A stretch of 64,000 bases of DNA. Origin: Bacteroidales bacterium. GTDB lineage: Bacteria; Bacteroidota; Bacteroidia; Bacteroidales; F082. Within the stretch, counting starts at the first letter, position 1. The number at the start of each line of letters is the position of its first letter. The stretch lies in contig JAFZXP010000026.1 in the NCBI GenBank assembly GCA_017616735.1, positions 47,811 through 111,810 of the forward strand. Direction: 5' to 3'. Below are positions 25,911-35,900 of the stretch, one piece after another. The position numbers and the translations under genes are program-made. The notes under the pieces are model-generated. The model did no database searches, was not told where the DNA came from, and was given only the letters and a program-made list of their open reading frames with translations.

Positions 25911-28900
25911 TTTATAACATTGAGTCTTCTGACAACAACACCGTTATCTGTCAGTATATTCACAAGATACATACCGTTTTCAAACTGGCTCATGTCAAGC
26001 ATAACATCATCACTGTCAACCGTTTGGCTCATCACAACACAACCTAATGTGTTATAAACCGTGATTTGTCTGACCAATTCAGCCTTGATGTTGACTTTAC
26101 CCGATGTAGGGTTAGGATAAAGCGCCACTTTTTCGGCCCAGGCTTCGCCTGTCGCTGTCACATCCACCAAAATGGTAATCGGATCCGACTGGCAGTCGTT
26201 CTGGTAGAAAGCTATTATACGGTAATAATACTCACCTGGCTCGTCAAAGTCGTAATCCATAGCGCCATAATGGCTGATAGAAGGTGTATTCACAATACGC
26301 TTGATCAGCTCGTAGTTTTCGTCGTCCAGACTTCTGTAAATCTCGAATCTGTCGAGGGTATATTCGTAGACGGCTCTATCCCACTCCAACTTCACGCCAA
26401 ACTCGTTGTCTTCCCAGAAATACTCACCCTTGAAGTTATCAGGCGCCGGGCAAACCACCGGCTGAGGCTCGTTGACAACCACTGTAACACCGGCCGATGC
26501 TGTCATGTCGCCGGCAGTAACTGTAATTGTATATGTCGTTGTCTCCAAAGGAGTTGCGACAGTTGTAGCCGCGTTAGGATTGGCCAACGTACCGCTTGGA
26601 GTCCAAGAGTATGTGTAGTTGCCGTTGCCGCCCGAACAGACGCAGCTCAAAGTTGTTGTCTGGCCCACCTCAATCTCTTGTGGATTGGCGCTTGCCGTCA
26701 CTGAAAGAGGAGCGAATATGGTTACCGTGGCTGTATTTGACATCGGAGACATCACATTGTTGTAGTTGGTGGCTACCTGGTAATTGTATGTTCCCGGGGC
26801 CAAATTAGTGTCGGTCCACATGGTGCCGGTCACTGCATTTGCCACCGCGACATTGTTACGGTAAACTGTATAATTGGTAACAGGGTTTGCTGCCGTCCAG
26901 TTGAGGCGCACTCCGTTGGTGTTGATCACAGTTGCAGTAAGGTTTGATGGTGCTTTAACAACTGTCACAGTGCAAGTTTGTGACGCCGTCATGCCACTGC
27001 TAGTAACCGTGCAAGTGTATGTGGTTGTGTTTTGCGGCGTTGCCACCGGATTGGCGATGCTAGGATTGTTGAGCGATGCGGCCGGTGTCCAACTGTAGGT
27101 GTAATTGCCGTAACCTCCGGTTGCCACAGCATTGAGCTGAGTGTTGCCACCCTGAGCAATCACAGGAGCAGTTGCCGAAACATTGACATTCAACGGGTCG
27201 GGAGTGCCACCCGAAGTAATGTTTACTGTGGTTACAAATGTCTTTTTGTTGTATCCGAACACTGTCAGAGTAGCTTGTCCCGAGGTGCCAGGTGCGCTGA
27301 AATTGATTGTGGCGCTGCCGTTGGTGATTGTAGCAGAGCCCATTATCTCGCCGTCGCGCGACAAGGTGGCCAAAGCTCCGTCAGCGTTAGTGGCGCTCAG
27401 ACTGAGGCTGGTAGCCGTTGTGCTGATTGTCGCGGCTGCATTAACGCTCATCACGGCAGGCACAGCATTACGCAGAGTCAAAGTCGGGTCACCGAAAAGA
27501 ATCCATGTATTGTAAGTGCCCTTATTCGCATTCTGCGAGGCACCAAGGTCCAAAACCTTCATATTTCCGTTGATTGACACTCCGCCCATAGTGCGACGGA
27601 TATTGTTGCTGTACGATTCAACCAAGATGTCAACCATCTCATCCTGACCATATTGCGGAGGAGTCCACGGTTGTGAAATGTATGAGAACATTCCGCCGAT
27701 GGCGCCTGTCGGATTGCCATTGGTGTTGTTGGTGGCACGCATCCAAGCTTCGGCGAAGCAATCGCTGGTGTGGTCGTATTTTCCGTTGAGGCAAGCCACC
27801 GAAATGATATACGGAAGCTTGTAATCATTGGTCAATGCGTTGACGTTGGAGTTGCTGTAACTGAACACTCCCCAAAGCGTGATGTTACCGTGGTTGCAGT
27901 AGTTAATGATGCTCACACCCTCGTTGATGTGCTGGCTCACCATGGCAGCGCTCGAAGTCACGCCTGTTACGCCCTGATAGTCACGATGCACCGTGGTGTA
28001 GCCGTATAGCAAAAGATCGTCTCTGATGTTGTCAATGTGCTGATAGTCTGACTCGCCAAAATGGCCCGGACCTTCGTCCCTGCTGACGCCCTGCCCTACC
28101 GAAAGCCATGTAGCAGTTTCATCAAGATCTCTCTCGTAGTTCAGCACTTTGTTGACATGGTTGGTCACCTGTGCCTCGGTCTCGCAGCAGAAACGGCCGA
28201 CTATAACCTCATTGTAATAGTCATTGCCTGCCAGCTGGCCATACTGCAAGTCGCCATAGCCCGAATAATCCTGATTCCAGCCTCCGTTGGCCGAGATATA
28301 CACTCCCGGTATCTGATTCACATCGCCAACCAGAAGAATGTCGGTCAAATTGGGATGCGAGCTGTAGTAATTCTGAATGTACGACTTGATAGCCGTTGCT
28401 GTCGTTCCGGTAGCGCTGGTGCCAACCATTGTTGTCGGACGGCCAATCTGCTTCTTCCATGCCACAAAAGGCTCCATAGCTGTCATGAAAGCGTCATGGC
28501 AGATTATCAGAAGTTCTCCGTCGTCGGCAATCGATGTATATCTCGACATCGATTCAGTGTAGTTGATATATCGGCTTTGATAAACCTCGTTGAATTCGCG
28601 GTCAATGCTCATTGATTTGGCGCGGTTTGTCATGACATTGCGGTCGTCTATGCCGGTGTTTGTCATCTTTACTATCAGATGATTGTAAACTCTCAGAACT
28701 TTTGTCGCAGGATTATATGAATAAGGTGTGACCACAATATTCTGGCCTCTCACATCACGATGGATATAAGGCTCGTGCAGCTGCACAATGCTGGCCGGAT
28801 AGAATGCGTCACTCTGATACATGGCGCCATATGTGTAAGGCACATCCACAGGATCGATGCTGCGCGGGAAATTGCCTTTCGACGGAGCTATCTCCACATT

Positions 28901-29206
28901 TTCATAATCGGTGTATTCCGACCCAATCACCTCAACTGTCATCAGCGCATCATCGCCGATGATTGCAGGTATAACCATACTCGGCACATCAGGCTCTCCG
29001 GCCTGTGCCATCGACATCATTTTATCGGCTTTGACAACAATTGCTTCACCGTTTGGTGTCATCACGACATTTGTATTGAATCCATCAACATTGATCTCAA
29101 TTTTAATCTCATTTTCAGTTGATGAAATCAGATTGGCATTCCATTGCTGCGCGAATGCAAATTGCATGCAAACAAAGCTAATTGCTAATAATAAGAACTT
29201 TTTCAT
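25907..29206 (-). CDS. gingipain-like C25 peptidase, Rgp-type, T9SS cargo (copy 1)
   Basis: Secreted cysteine peptidase related to Arg-gingipains. From the chosen ATG (29204-29206) it has about 1099 residues: signal peptide MKKFLLLAISFVCMQFAFAQ, a propeptide, and the C25 domain with catalytic His439 in INYCNHGN and Cys472 in SVACLNGK. Two Ig/PKD-like domains follow (SYTWTP-type patterns), then FN3-like domains and a T9SS sorting domain starting at LYPNPTSGKVNI. The frame extends 23 codons upstream, but that part reads through the preceding terminator and a -7 element lies at 29222. Unlike its two neighbours it lacks the MEDFESG adhesin-like module. The substrate residue preference cannot be read with certainty. 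Coupled to the beta-CASP gene. Confidence 0.88.
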   Translation of the reverse strand: MKKFLLLAISFVCMQFAFAQQWNANLISSTENEIKIEINVDGFNTNVVMTPNGEAIVVKADKMMSMAQAGEPDVPSMVIPAIIGDDALMTVEVIGSEYTDYENVEIAPSKGNFPRSIDPVDVPYTYGAMYQSDAFYPASIVQLHEPYIHRDVRGQNIVVTPYSYNPATKVLRVYNHLIVKMTNTGIDDRNVMTNRAKSMSIDREFNEVYQSRYINYTESMSRYTSIADDGELLIICHDAFMTAMEPFVAWKKQIGRPTTMVGTSATGTTATAIKSYIQNYYSSHPNLTDILLVGDVNQIPGVYISANGGWNQDYSGYGDLQYGQLAGNDYYNEVIVGRFCCETEAQVTNHVNKVLNYERDLDETATWLSVGQGVSRDEGPGHFGESDYQHIDNIRDDLLLYGYTTVHRDYQGVTGVTSSAAMVSQHINEGVSIINYCNHGNITLWGVFSYSNSNVNALTNDYKLPYIISVACLNGKYDHTSDCFAEAWMRATNNTNGNPTGAIGGMFSYISQPWTPPQYGQDEMVDILVESYSNNIRRTMGGVSINGNMKVLDLGASQNANKGTYNTWILFGDPTLTLRNAVPAVMSVNAAATISTTATSLSLSATNADGALATLSRDGEIMGSATITNGSATINFSAPGTSGQATLTVFGYNKKTFVTTVNITSGGTPDPLNVNVSATAPVIAQGGNTQLNAVATGGYGNYTYSWTPAASLNNPSIANPVATPQNTTTYTCTVTSSGMTASQTCTVTVVKAPSNLTATVINTNGVRLNWTAANPVTNYTVYRNNVAVANAVTGTMWTDTNLAPGTYNYQVATNYNNVMSPMSNTATVTIFAPLSVTASANPQEIEVGQTTTLSCVCSGGNGNYTYSWTPSGTLANPNAATTVATPLETTTYTITVTAGDMTASAGVTVVVNEPQPVVCPAPDNFKGEYFWEDNEFGVKLEWDRAVYEYTLDRFEIYRSLDDENYELIKRIVNTPSISHYGAMDYDFDEPGEYYYRIIAFYQNDCQSDPITILVDVTATGEAWAEKVALYPNPTSGKVNIKAELVRQITVYNTLGCVVMSQTVDSDDVMLDMSQFENGMYLVNILTDNGVVVRRLNVIK

Positions 29207-29221
29207 AGACTTAATTTTTCG

Positions 29222-29229
29222 CAAAGATA
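29222..29229 (-). promoter_or_regulatory. -7 element for Rgp-like copy 1
   Basis: TATCTTTG on the minus strand, placing transcription start about 10 nt before the ATG at 29206 and supporting that start. The same TATCTTTG sequence precedes the two other protease genes. Confidence 0.6.
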
Positions 29230-29237
29230 CACAAAAA

Positions 29238-29262
29238 AAGGACGCCGGCGTCCGGCGTCCTT
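29238..29262 (-). terminator. intrinsic terminator of Rgp-like copy 2
   Basis: AAGGACGCCGG and CCGGCGTCCTT form an 11-bp stem with a 3-nt loop. A run of seven T follows on the minus strand. It lies 21 bp after the stop codon. Confidence 0.88.
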
Positions 29263-29282
29263 CATTTTTTATCAAAAATCAA

Positions 29283-32200
29283 TTACTTGATAATGACTTT
29301 CTTGATTTCTGAGCTACCGTTGGCGATAACTTTGAGGAAGTAAACGCCGCTGAAGTCGCTCACATTAAGTTCGACATTGCCTTCGCCTATACCGCTCATC
29401 ACCACCTGACCGATGCTGTTGATAAGCTGGTACTCATAATTGCCGGCTGTTGTTACAACATTCATAACGCCGCTTGCAGGGTTAGGATAGACAACGACAT
29501 TCATGTTTTCGGTCTCAATGACACCGTCAAATTCAGCGACAACAATCACTGTGACAGGTGCTGACAACTGACCCTCGTTCTTTGCGGCATACACTGCGTA
29601 TGTGTAAACGCCGTCATGTGGAAGAACATCGTTCAATGTTGTATTGGTTGTCTCACCAACAATCTCACCGTCACGTTTGACAATGTATTTGTCAGCATCG
29701 ACTGAGGCATCCCATGTGAGAGTCACATCGCTGCCTTCAACTGATGCAACGAGGTTTGTTGCAGGATCGATGAATGTGAAGACATTTGTTGGCGGGAATT
29801 TGATGTCGTCAATCCATGCGCAGTCTGAACCGCTGTTCACTGAACTGTCCTTGGTGTAGCTCCACTTGAATGTGTGCTGACCAGCTGTCACAGCCTGTGT
29901 GAATTGTGACCAATCGACTGTACCTGACCAAACGCCCTTCTCTTGGTTGTCCATGTAGAAGTGGAGCTTATCATAGTTGCTTTCTGATGAGACTTTGTAC
30001 CAGAATGTCAACTCACCGGCTGCCAACACGTCGACTGTAAGTGTAGCGTTGTAGTCTGAATTTGCCAAACCTTCATTCATTGACTTAGCGCACTTTGTAC
30101 CCTTGACACCGCCATTGACGATTGTCCATGAGTCAGTCTGGCTGAATGTCCAGTCGCTGCTAAATAAGCCAGATTCAAAGTCTTCCATGATTGCGCCATA
30201 GCTCAACACGAAGACGTTTTCAATACTTAAGAAACCGGTCGTGAAGTTGTATGCAACCTCAAATGTTGTACCTGGTTCAACACTTGAATCAACAGTGTAG
30301 GCCACTGTCAAAGCCAGTGATTGACCTGCCTCAACAATATCTTCAGCAACCAAAACATCCGGAATAAACTCGAGATCAGGTGAGCAGCTTGTCATGGTCA
30401 ATGTGCCGCCTACGAATGCAGCTGAACCGTTGTTTTTGAATGTGAATTCAACAGAAGCGTCATCAACGGCCATCTGTTCAAGTGCAAGCACAGGAGCGTG
30501 CATGTTAACCATAACCTTACCAGTCCAAACATTATTGCCAGAAGTCATAGTTACATCTATCTGAGCCATAGTTCCATCAGGAACGTTGGCTGCCACTTCG
30601 AACTGGAAGCCTCCAACTGCTGCTGTTTCACCAGCTGCAAGTGTTGCAACCGAGCCTTCTGCTGCAGTGATTGTGAGATATTCGCTCTCTGTTGAAAGTG
30701 CCACAGTGATATTATCGGCAGTCTCAACACCGACGTTCTTAACCTCAACGCTCATGTCGATTGTCTCGCCATAGTTTGCCGGAGCGCTCATTGCGTAATC
30801 GTTAACTGTAACGTATGCGCCTTCTGCAGGAACCACTTCGATTGTGCCCTGGTAAGTTGCTCTATTGTAACCGAGAACTACGAGGTCTGCCATTCCGACA
30901 CTGTTCAAAGCCGGGAAGTTAAGCACGCACTGGCCGTCGATAACCTCGCCACTGGCGATAACCTCACCGTCAAGCGACAATGTTGCGATACCGTAAGCTG
31001 CGTTGGCGCTGATTTCGAGTTCATTCATGCCGAGCATCAACACTGATGGGCTTGCTGTGACGTTCATATCGGTTGGGATATCTGTTCTGATCATTGCTGA
31101 CGGATCGCCGAAGAGAATCCATGCGTTGAATGTCTGATATGAATCACCTGGAGCCATATCAAGAACGTACATACTACCATTCAAAGAAGCACCGCCGATA
31201 GTGTGTTTAAACATGTTGGCGCTATGCCATCCGCACAAAATGTCAACCATTTCATCCTGACCGTACATTGGCGGGATCCAAGGCTGTGAAACGAATGAGA
31301 ACATACCTGCGACAGCACCCGTAGGCTGGCCGTTCTGGTTAGCACGCAACCATGACTCACCGAAGCATGTGCCGACATCGAACTTACCATTCAAGCAAGC
31401 CACCGACCAAACCACAGGAAGCATGCCGTTGTTAGTCAAAGCCTGCACGTTGCTGACACTGTAGTTGGCTACGCCCCAAGTGGTTTCTGAACCGTGGTTG
31501 CAGTAGTTGATGATGCTGATACCCTCGTTGATTGTACCGCTGATGGTAGTCACACTGGCGTCACCGCCTGAACCGCCGTGATGCTCTGTAACTGTAGCGT
31601 ATGTGTAGTGCATGAGGGTATCACGGATGAAGTCGATATGCTGGTAGTCGTCTTCACCATAGTGACCACTGCCTGCGCCATAGTAACCGATGCCCATACC
31701 TTTGTTGACCCATGAGGCGCCTGCCTGAATGTCACGCTCGTAGTAAATGGTCTTGTTGACCTGCAAATCAGCGTCGGCAGCGTTAGCAACCGAGAAACGG
31801 CCGACTAAAACCTCGATATAATCATCATTACCTTCAAGTTTTGCAATATAGTTGTCTGAATAAACTGTACCGCCTGAACCATAACCGAGGTTCTTAGGTG
31901 TGATATCGTTGTATTCACCAACCAAGAGCACAAACTCAAGGTTATGAGTTGGATCGTTGTAGAAATTACTGACGTAACTCTTAATGTTATCAATGTTGTT
32001 GCCACCGGCTGTTGTCACGCTCACCATTGTGGTTGGACGACCTGATTTGTTCTTCCACTCCACTAATGGCTGAAGATTTGTCATATACTGATCAGCGCAG
32101 ATGATAAGCAATTCACCATTATCCTCATCAAAGGTGTATTTAGCGCCTGACTCATTGAAGTTGATGAAACGGCGGCTATACATTGCCATCTGTTCCGGAT

Positions 32201-32843
32201 CAACCTTGATGGTGTTGCTTCTACGGGCAGCCTTCTGGTTTTCACCGTTATCGCTCACCTTTGTCATGGCGATTGTCATGCTTGTGTAAACACGCAATGT
32301 CTTGGTCACAGGGTTGTAAGCGAATGGGCGAACCATGATGTTCTGACCACGGAAATCTCTCAAGATGTAAGGTTTCTCGAGATATGCCTGTGTTGCCGGC
32401 CAGAAAGCGTTCTGCTCATACATTTCACCATAGGTGTAAGGAACATCGTCAGGATTGATCTGACGGCTGAAGTTACCTTTTGAAGGAGCTACTTCAACGT
32501 TCTCAAAATCAACGTAATTTGCATTTGTAACGCTAACTGTCATTTCTGCCATGTCGCCGATCATCACCGGGATGACGTCGTATGAAAGTTGCGGTGCGCC
32601 AGCTTCCAGTTCGAAAGCCATGCCGTTGGCGCTGACCTCAACCTGCTTGCCGTTAGGTGTAGTCACACTCTGTGTGTAGAAACCGTCGATATTGACATTG
32701 ACGACGATCTCGTTTTCTGTCGAAGAGACCAATGTCTTCTTCATCTTAGTCGGGGAATCACTTGTGATTCCATGCCATTCCTGAGCGAATCCCATAAATG
32801 AGAACATCAGGAACAAAGCTGTTAGTAATAATGATTTTCTCAT
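29283..32843 (-). CDS. gingipain-like C25 peptidase, Rgp-type with adhesin-like module (copy 2)
   Basis: A 1186-residue secreted cysteine peptidase. Signal peptide to about residue 20 (FMGFAQ), propeptide, C25 domain with VGRFSV, catalytic His450 in INYCNHGSET and Cys483 in SVACLNGKF, followed by GQDEMVDIL. The N-terminal 600 residues closely resemble copy 1. The rest differs: CARDB-like repeats, then a jelly-roll module starting MEDFESGLFSSDWTF, similar to the cleaved-adhesin modules of RgpA/Kgp. An FN3-like domain and a T9SS sorting domain (VYPNPASGVMNV) complete it. The last about 350 residues are very close to those of the Kgp-like protein next door. Own promoter (32906) and terminator (29238). 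Confidence 0.9.
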   Translation of the reverse strand: MRKSLLLTALFLMFSFMGFAQEWHGITSDSPTKMKKTLVSSTENEIVVNVNIDGFYTQSVTTPNGKQVEVSANGMAFELEAGAPQLSYDVIPVMIGDMAEMTVSVTNANYVDFENVEVAPSKGNFSRQINPDDVPYTYGEMYEQNAFWPATQAYLEKPYILRDFRGQNIMVRPFAYNPVTKTLRVYTSMTIAMTKVSDNGENQKAARRSNTIKVDPEQMAMYSRRFINFNESGAKYTFDEDNGELLIICADQYMTNLQPLVEWKNKSGRPTTMVSVTTAGGNNIDNIKSYVSNFYNDPTHNLEFVLLVGEYNDITPKNLGYGSGGTVYSDNYIAKLEGNDDYIEVLVGRFSVANAADADLQVNKTIYYERDIQAGASWVNKGMGIGYYGAGSGHYGEDDYQHIDFIRDTLMHYTYATVTEHHGGSGGDASVTTISGTINEGISIINYCNHGSETTWGVANYSVSNVQALTNNGMLPVVWSVACLNGKFDVGTCFGESWLRANQNGQPTGAVAGMFSFVSQPWIPPMYGQDEMVDILCGWHSANMFKHTIGGASLNGSMYVLDMAPGDSYQTFNAWILFGDPSAMIRTDIPTDMNVTASPSVLMLGMNELEISANAAYGIATLSLDGEVIASGEVIDGQCVLNFPALNSVGMADLVVLGYNRATYQGTIEVVPAEGAYVTVNDYAMSAPANYGETIDMSVEVKNVGVETADNITVALSTESEYLTITAAEGSVATLAAGETAAVGGFQFEVAANVPDGTMAQIDVTMTSGNNVWTGKVMVNMHAPVLALEQMAVDDASVEFTFKNNGSAAFVGGTLTMTSCSPDLEFIPDVLVAEDIVEAGQSLALTVAYTVDSSVEPGTTFEVAYNFTTGFLSIENVFVLSYGAIMEDFESGLFSSDWTFSQTDSWTIVNGGVKGTKCAKSMNEGLANSDYNATLTVDVLAAGELTFWYKVSSESNYDKLHFYMDNQEKGVWSGTVDWSQFTQAVTAGQHTFKWSYTKDSSVNSGSDCAWIDDIKFPPTNVFTFIDPATNLVASVEGSDVTLTWDASVDADKYIVKRDGEIVGETTNTTLNDVLPHDGVYTYAVYAAKNEGQLSAPVTVIVVAEFDGVIETENMNVVVYPNPASGVMNVVTTAGNYEYQLINSIGQVVMSGIGEGNVELNVSDFSGVYFLKVIANGSSEIKKVIIK

Positions 32844-32905
32844 AATTTATAAAACGGTTTAATAATTATTTAATCCTTTTTATACCTTTTTTATTAATAG
32901 GCTCG

Positions 32906-32913
32906 CAAAGATA
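32906..32913 (-). promoter_or_regulatory. -7 element for Rgp-like copy 2
   Basis: TATCTTTG on the minus strand, about 62 nt upstream of the start codon and directly behind the terminator of the preceding gene. Confidence 0.55.
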
Positions 32914-32921
32914 TAAAAAAA

Positions 32922-32946
32922 AAGGATGCCGTAAGCCGGCATCCTT
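32922..32946 (-). terminator. intrinsic terminator of the Kgp-like gene
   Basis: AAGGATGCCG / CGGCATCCTT, a 10-bp stem with a 5-nt loop, is followed on the minus strand by a long T-run. It lies 22 bp after the stop codon. Confidence 0.88.
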
Positions 32947-32967
32947 AAAATATTTTTTTGAAAACTA

Positions 32968-35900
32968 TTACTTAACAGTGATCTTTCTTACTGCGACATT
33001 ACCGTCAGCAACAATTCTCAAGAAGTAAACACCATTGAGTTCGCTTACATTAACAGCTGCTCTGCCGTTAGCGTTGCCGCTGAGAACGACCTGACCGATG
33101 CTGTTGATGATCTGGTACTCATAGTTGTTGGCGTCTGTTACGATATTCAACACATTCTGTGCCGGGTTAGGATAAACACTGACCTTAACACTTTCAGGGT
33201 TGATAACATTGTCAAATTCAGCAACCACTGTGGTTGTCACAGGTGTTGACATGTTACCGGCGTTTGTAGCTGCAAACACTGCATATGTGTAAACACCGTC
33301 CTTTGGAAGGACATCGTTGTATGATGTAGCTGTCACTGCATTTGCAATTGTCTCGCCATTGCGTTTGATAACATACTTGTCAGCGTCGGCTGAAGCAGCC
33401 CATGAAAGAGCGACATTGCCGCCATCAACTTCAGCTACGAGGTCGGTAGCCGGAGCGAGGAATGTTATAACGTTGGTTGGTGGGAACTTGATGTCGTCAA
33501 TCTTTGCGCAGTCGTCACCGCTGTTCACTGAACTGTCTTTGTGGTACTCCCACTTGAACGTGTGCTGACCGACAGTCACTGGCTGTACAAATTCTGACCA
33601 TGCGACGCTGCCCGACCAGACACCCATCTGCTGGTTGTCCATGTAGAAGAACAGCTTGTCGTAGTTGGCTTCTGATGAAACATAGTATTGGAATGTGAGA
33701 TTGCCGGCTGCAAGGACGTTAACTGTCAGAGTTGCCGAGTAGTCTGTGCTGCTAAGGCCTTCGTTCATTGATTTAGCGCACTTTGTACCCTTGACACCGC
33801 CATCGACGATTGTCCATGAGTTAGTCTGGCTGAATGACCAGTCACTGCTGAACACGCCTGATTCGAAGTCTTCCATGATGGCACCGTAGCTAATTACAAA
33901 GATGTCTTCAATCTCGAAGAGACCTGTTGTGAAGTTGTATGCAGCTTCAAATGTTGTACCAGGTTCAACGCTTGAGGCAATTGTATAATTTGAAGTCAAT
34001 GCAAGTGTCTGACCACCCTCAACGACATCCTCAGCGACCAGTGTCTCCGGATCAAATACGAGGTCTGGTGAGCAGCTTGTGAGGCTCAAGACACCGCCAT
34101 AGAATGGAGCTGTACCTGTGTTCTTGAATGTAATTGTCACAGCATCATCGGTTTTTTCAATAGCCTCGAATGCGAGCACCGGAGCGTGGAGTGTGATATT
34201 GATGTTTGCACTCCATGTGTCTGTACCGTCTGTAACGTCGAGGACGAACTGTGCTTTGAGTTTGTCAGGAACATTTTCTGCAACTTCAAACTGGAAGCCA
34301 GCCACTATATCCATCTGATCCGGATCCAATGCCGGGCATGAACCTTCACCGCTTAAAACAGTGACATATTCGCAATCTGATGTGAGTGTTGCTGTAATAG
34401 CGCCTGATGGCAATGTACCAACATTCTTCAATGTGACATTCATGTCAACAGTCTCACCATAGTTAGCCTGTTCAACATTCAAAGCATATGAATCAACTGC
34501 CACGTAAGCACCTGTCATTGCTGCGCAAGGTACTTCGGCAATGTATGGCTGACGCTGTGGATGTGTCACAACGATCTTGGCGTTACCGCCTGAGGTGATA
34601 GGAGTGATCTGAATGTCGGCTGTGCCTTCTTCACCGATTTCACCAGCACCATAAAGGATGCCGTCCTTTGAAATACCAACGTATGAACCCGGGTCAGCTG
34701 AAACTGTGTAGAAGTCCATTCCGATAGGAAGTGTTGGCATGTGCTGAACTGTGTTCTCAATAGGATTTGTATGGAACAAGCAGATAGAACCGTCACCGAG
34801 TACATGGTATGACTCCCAGTAGTACTGGTCTGACACACTGCCCTGATAGCCGTTAGCATGTGAATAAGCAACAGCAACATTACCAACGAATGGGATAGCT
34901 GAAATGCTGTTGAAGTCATCCTGGAATGATGCGTCATAAACACCCATTGTTGACTCTTCATATGTAGGTGCTTGATAGAATGTGTTTGTTGCACCAACGC
35001 CAAAATAGTAGTCCTCATACCAGTATGAACTTGGGCATGATCCGATGTATGCGAAAGCGCCTTTGTTTGCTGCTGTGACGAATGTCTCACCTAAGCATTT
35101 TCCTGAGATACCCCAGTCGGCTGCCTGGCAGCAGTTACCCATTGCCAAGAAGTACTTGTCCTGGTTGGTTAATGAATTAACGCTACTGTTTGTGAATGAA
35201 GGATCAGACCAGCTTGTGTTACTGCCGTGAGCGGTGTAATTCACAAAGTTGACACCTGTATTCATACTTGCATATGGGTTGTTGTATGGCTGCTCGAGGA
35301 AGTTATACACGTTAGCGAAACCATGTTCTGTGTTGTAGTAATAGTTCATGGCATACTGGATGGTTGGTTTTCCGGCTTTCGGGTTCCAACTGCTATCCCA
35401 ACCGGCAATGAGAAGAACATTGCTCAGATATGATGGATCCGGCATTGTGTACTGCTCATACTGTAATGATTTGCCAATCATGACATTCATTTCAGCAACT
35501 GTCTCAGCTGTGAAACGGCTGTGATACATATCGCCGAAGTAGTCGTTTGAACCACCGGCAACTGCATAGTAGTAAAGGTCTGTCACGCAGTGTGTAGCTG
35601 AACCTGTCTGTGAAGCAGGAACCTGGTTGCTGTCACCGAAGATGATAAGGAATGTAGGAGCCTGACCTGCTGCAACACCTTCATTGTATTTGTTGGTGAT
35701 GAAAGTCTTGATAGCTGATGCGCTTGTTCCGATTTCGTCGGTGTAGTTGACATCAAGATAGAAACCTTTTTCGGTCTTCCATTCAATCCATGGCTGCATG
35801 GCGTCCTCAAACATACGGTTAGCAATGACCAAAACCTTTACTGGCACTGCCCAGAGGTCAGGGTGCTCGTCGTAGATGTCACGGATAGCCTTCTCATTGA

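Noticed and set aside
24852-26057. Open frame of 401 codons on the plus strand
   Set aside because: Antisense to the beta-CASP gene and crosses its border with the protease gene.
29207-29275. Upstream start for Rgp-like copy 1
   Set aside because: The extra 23 codons read through the terminator of the preceding gene and its own -7 element; the signal peptide begins at the inner ATG.
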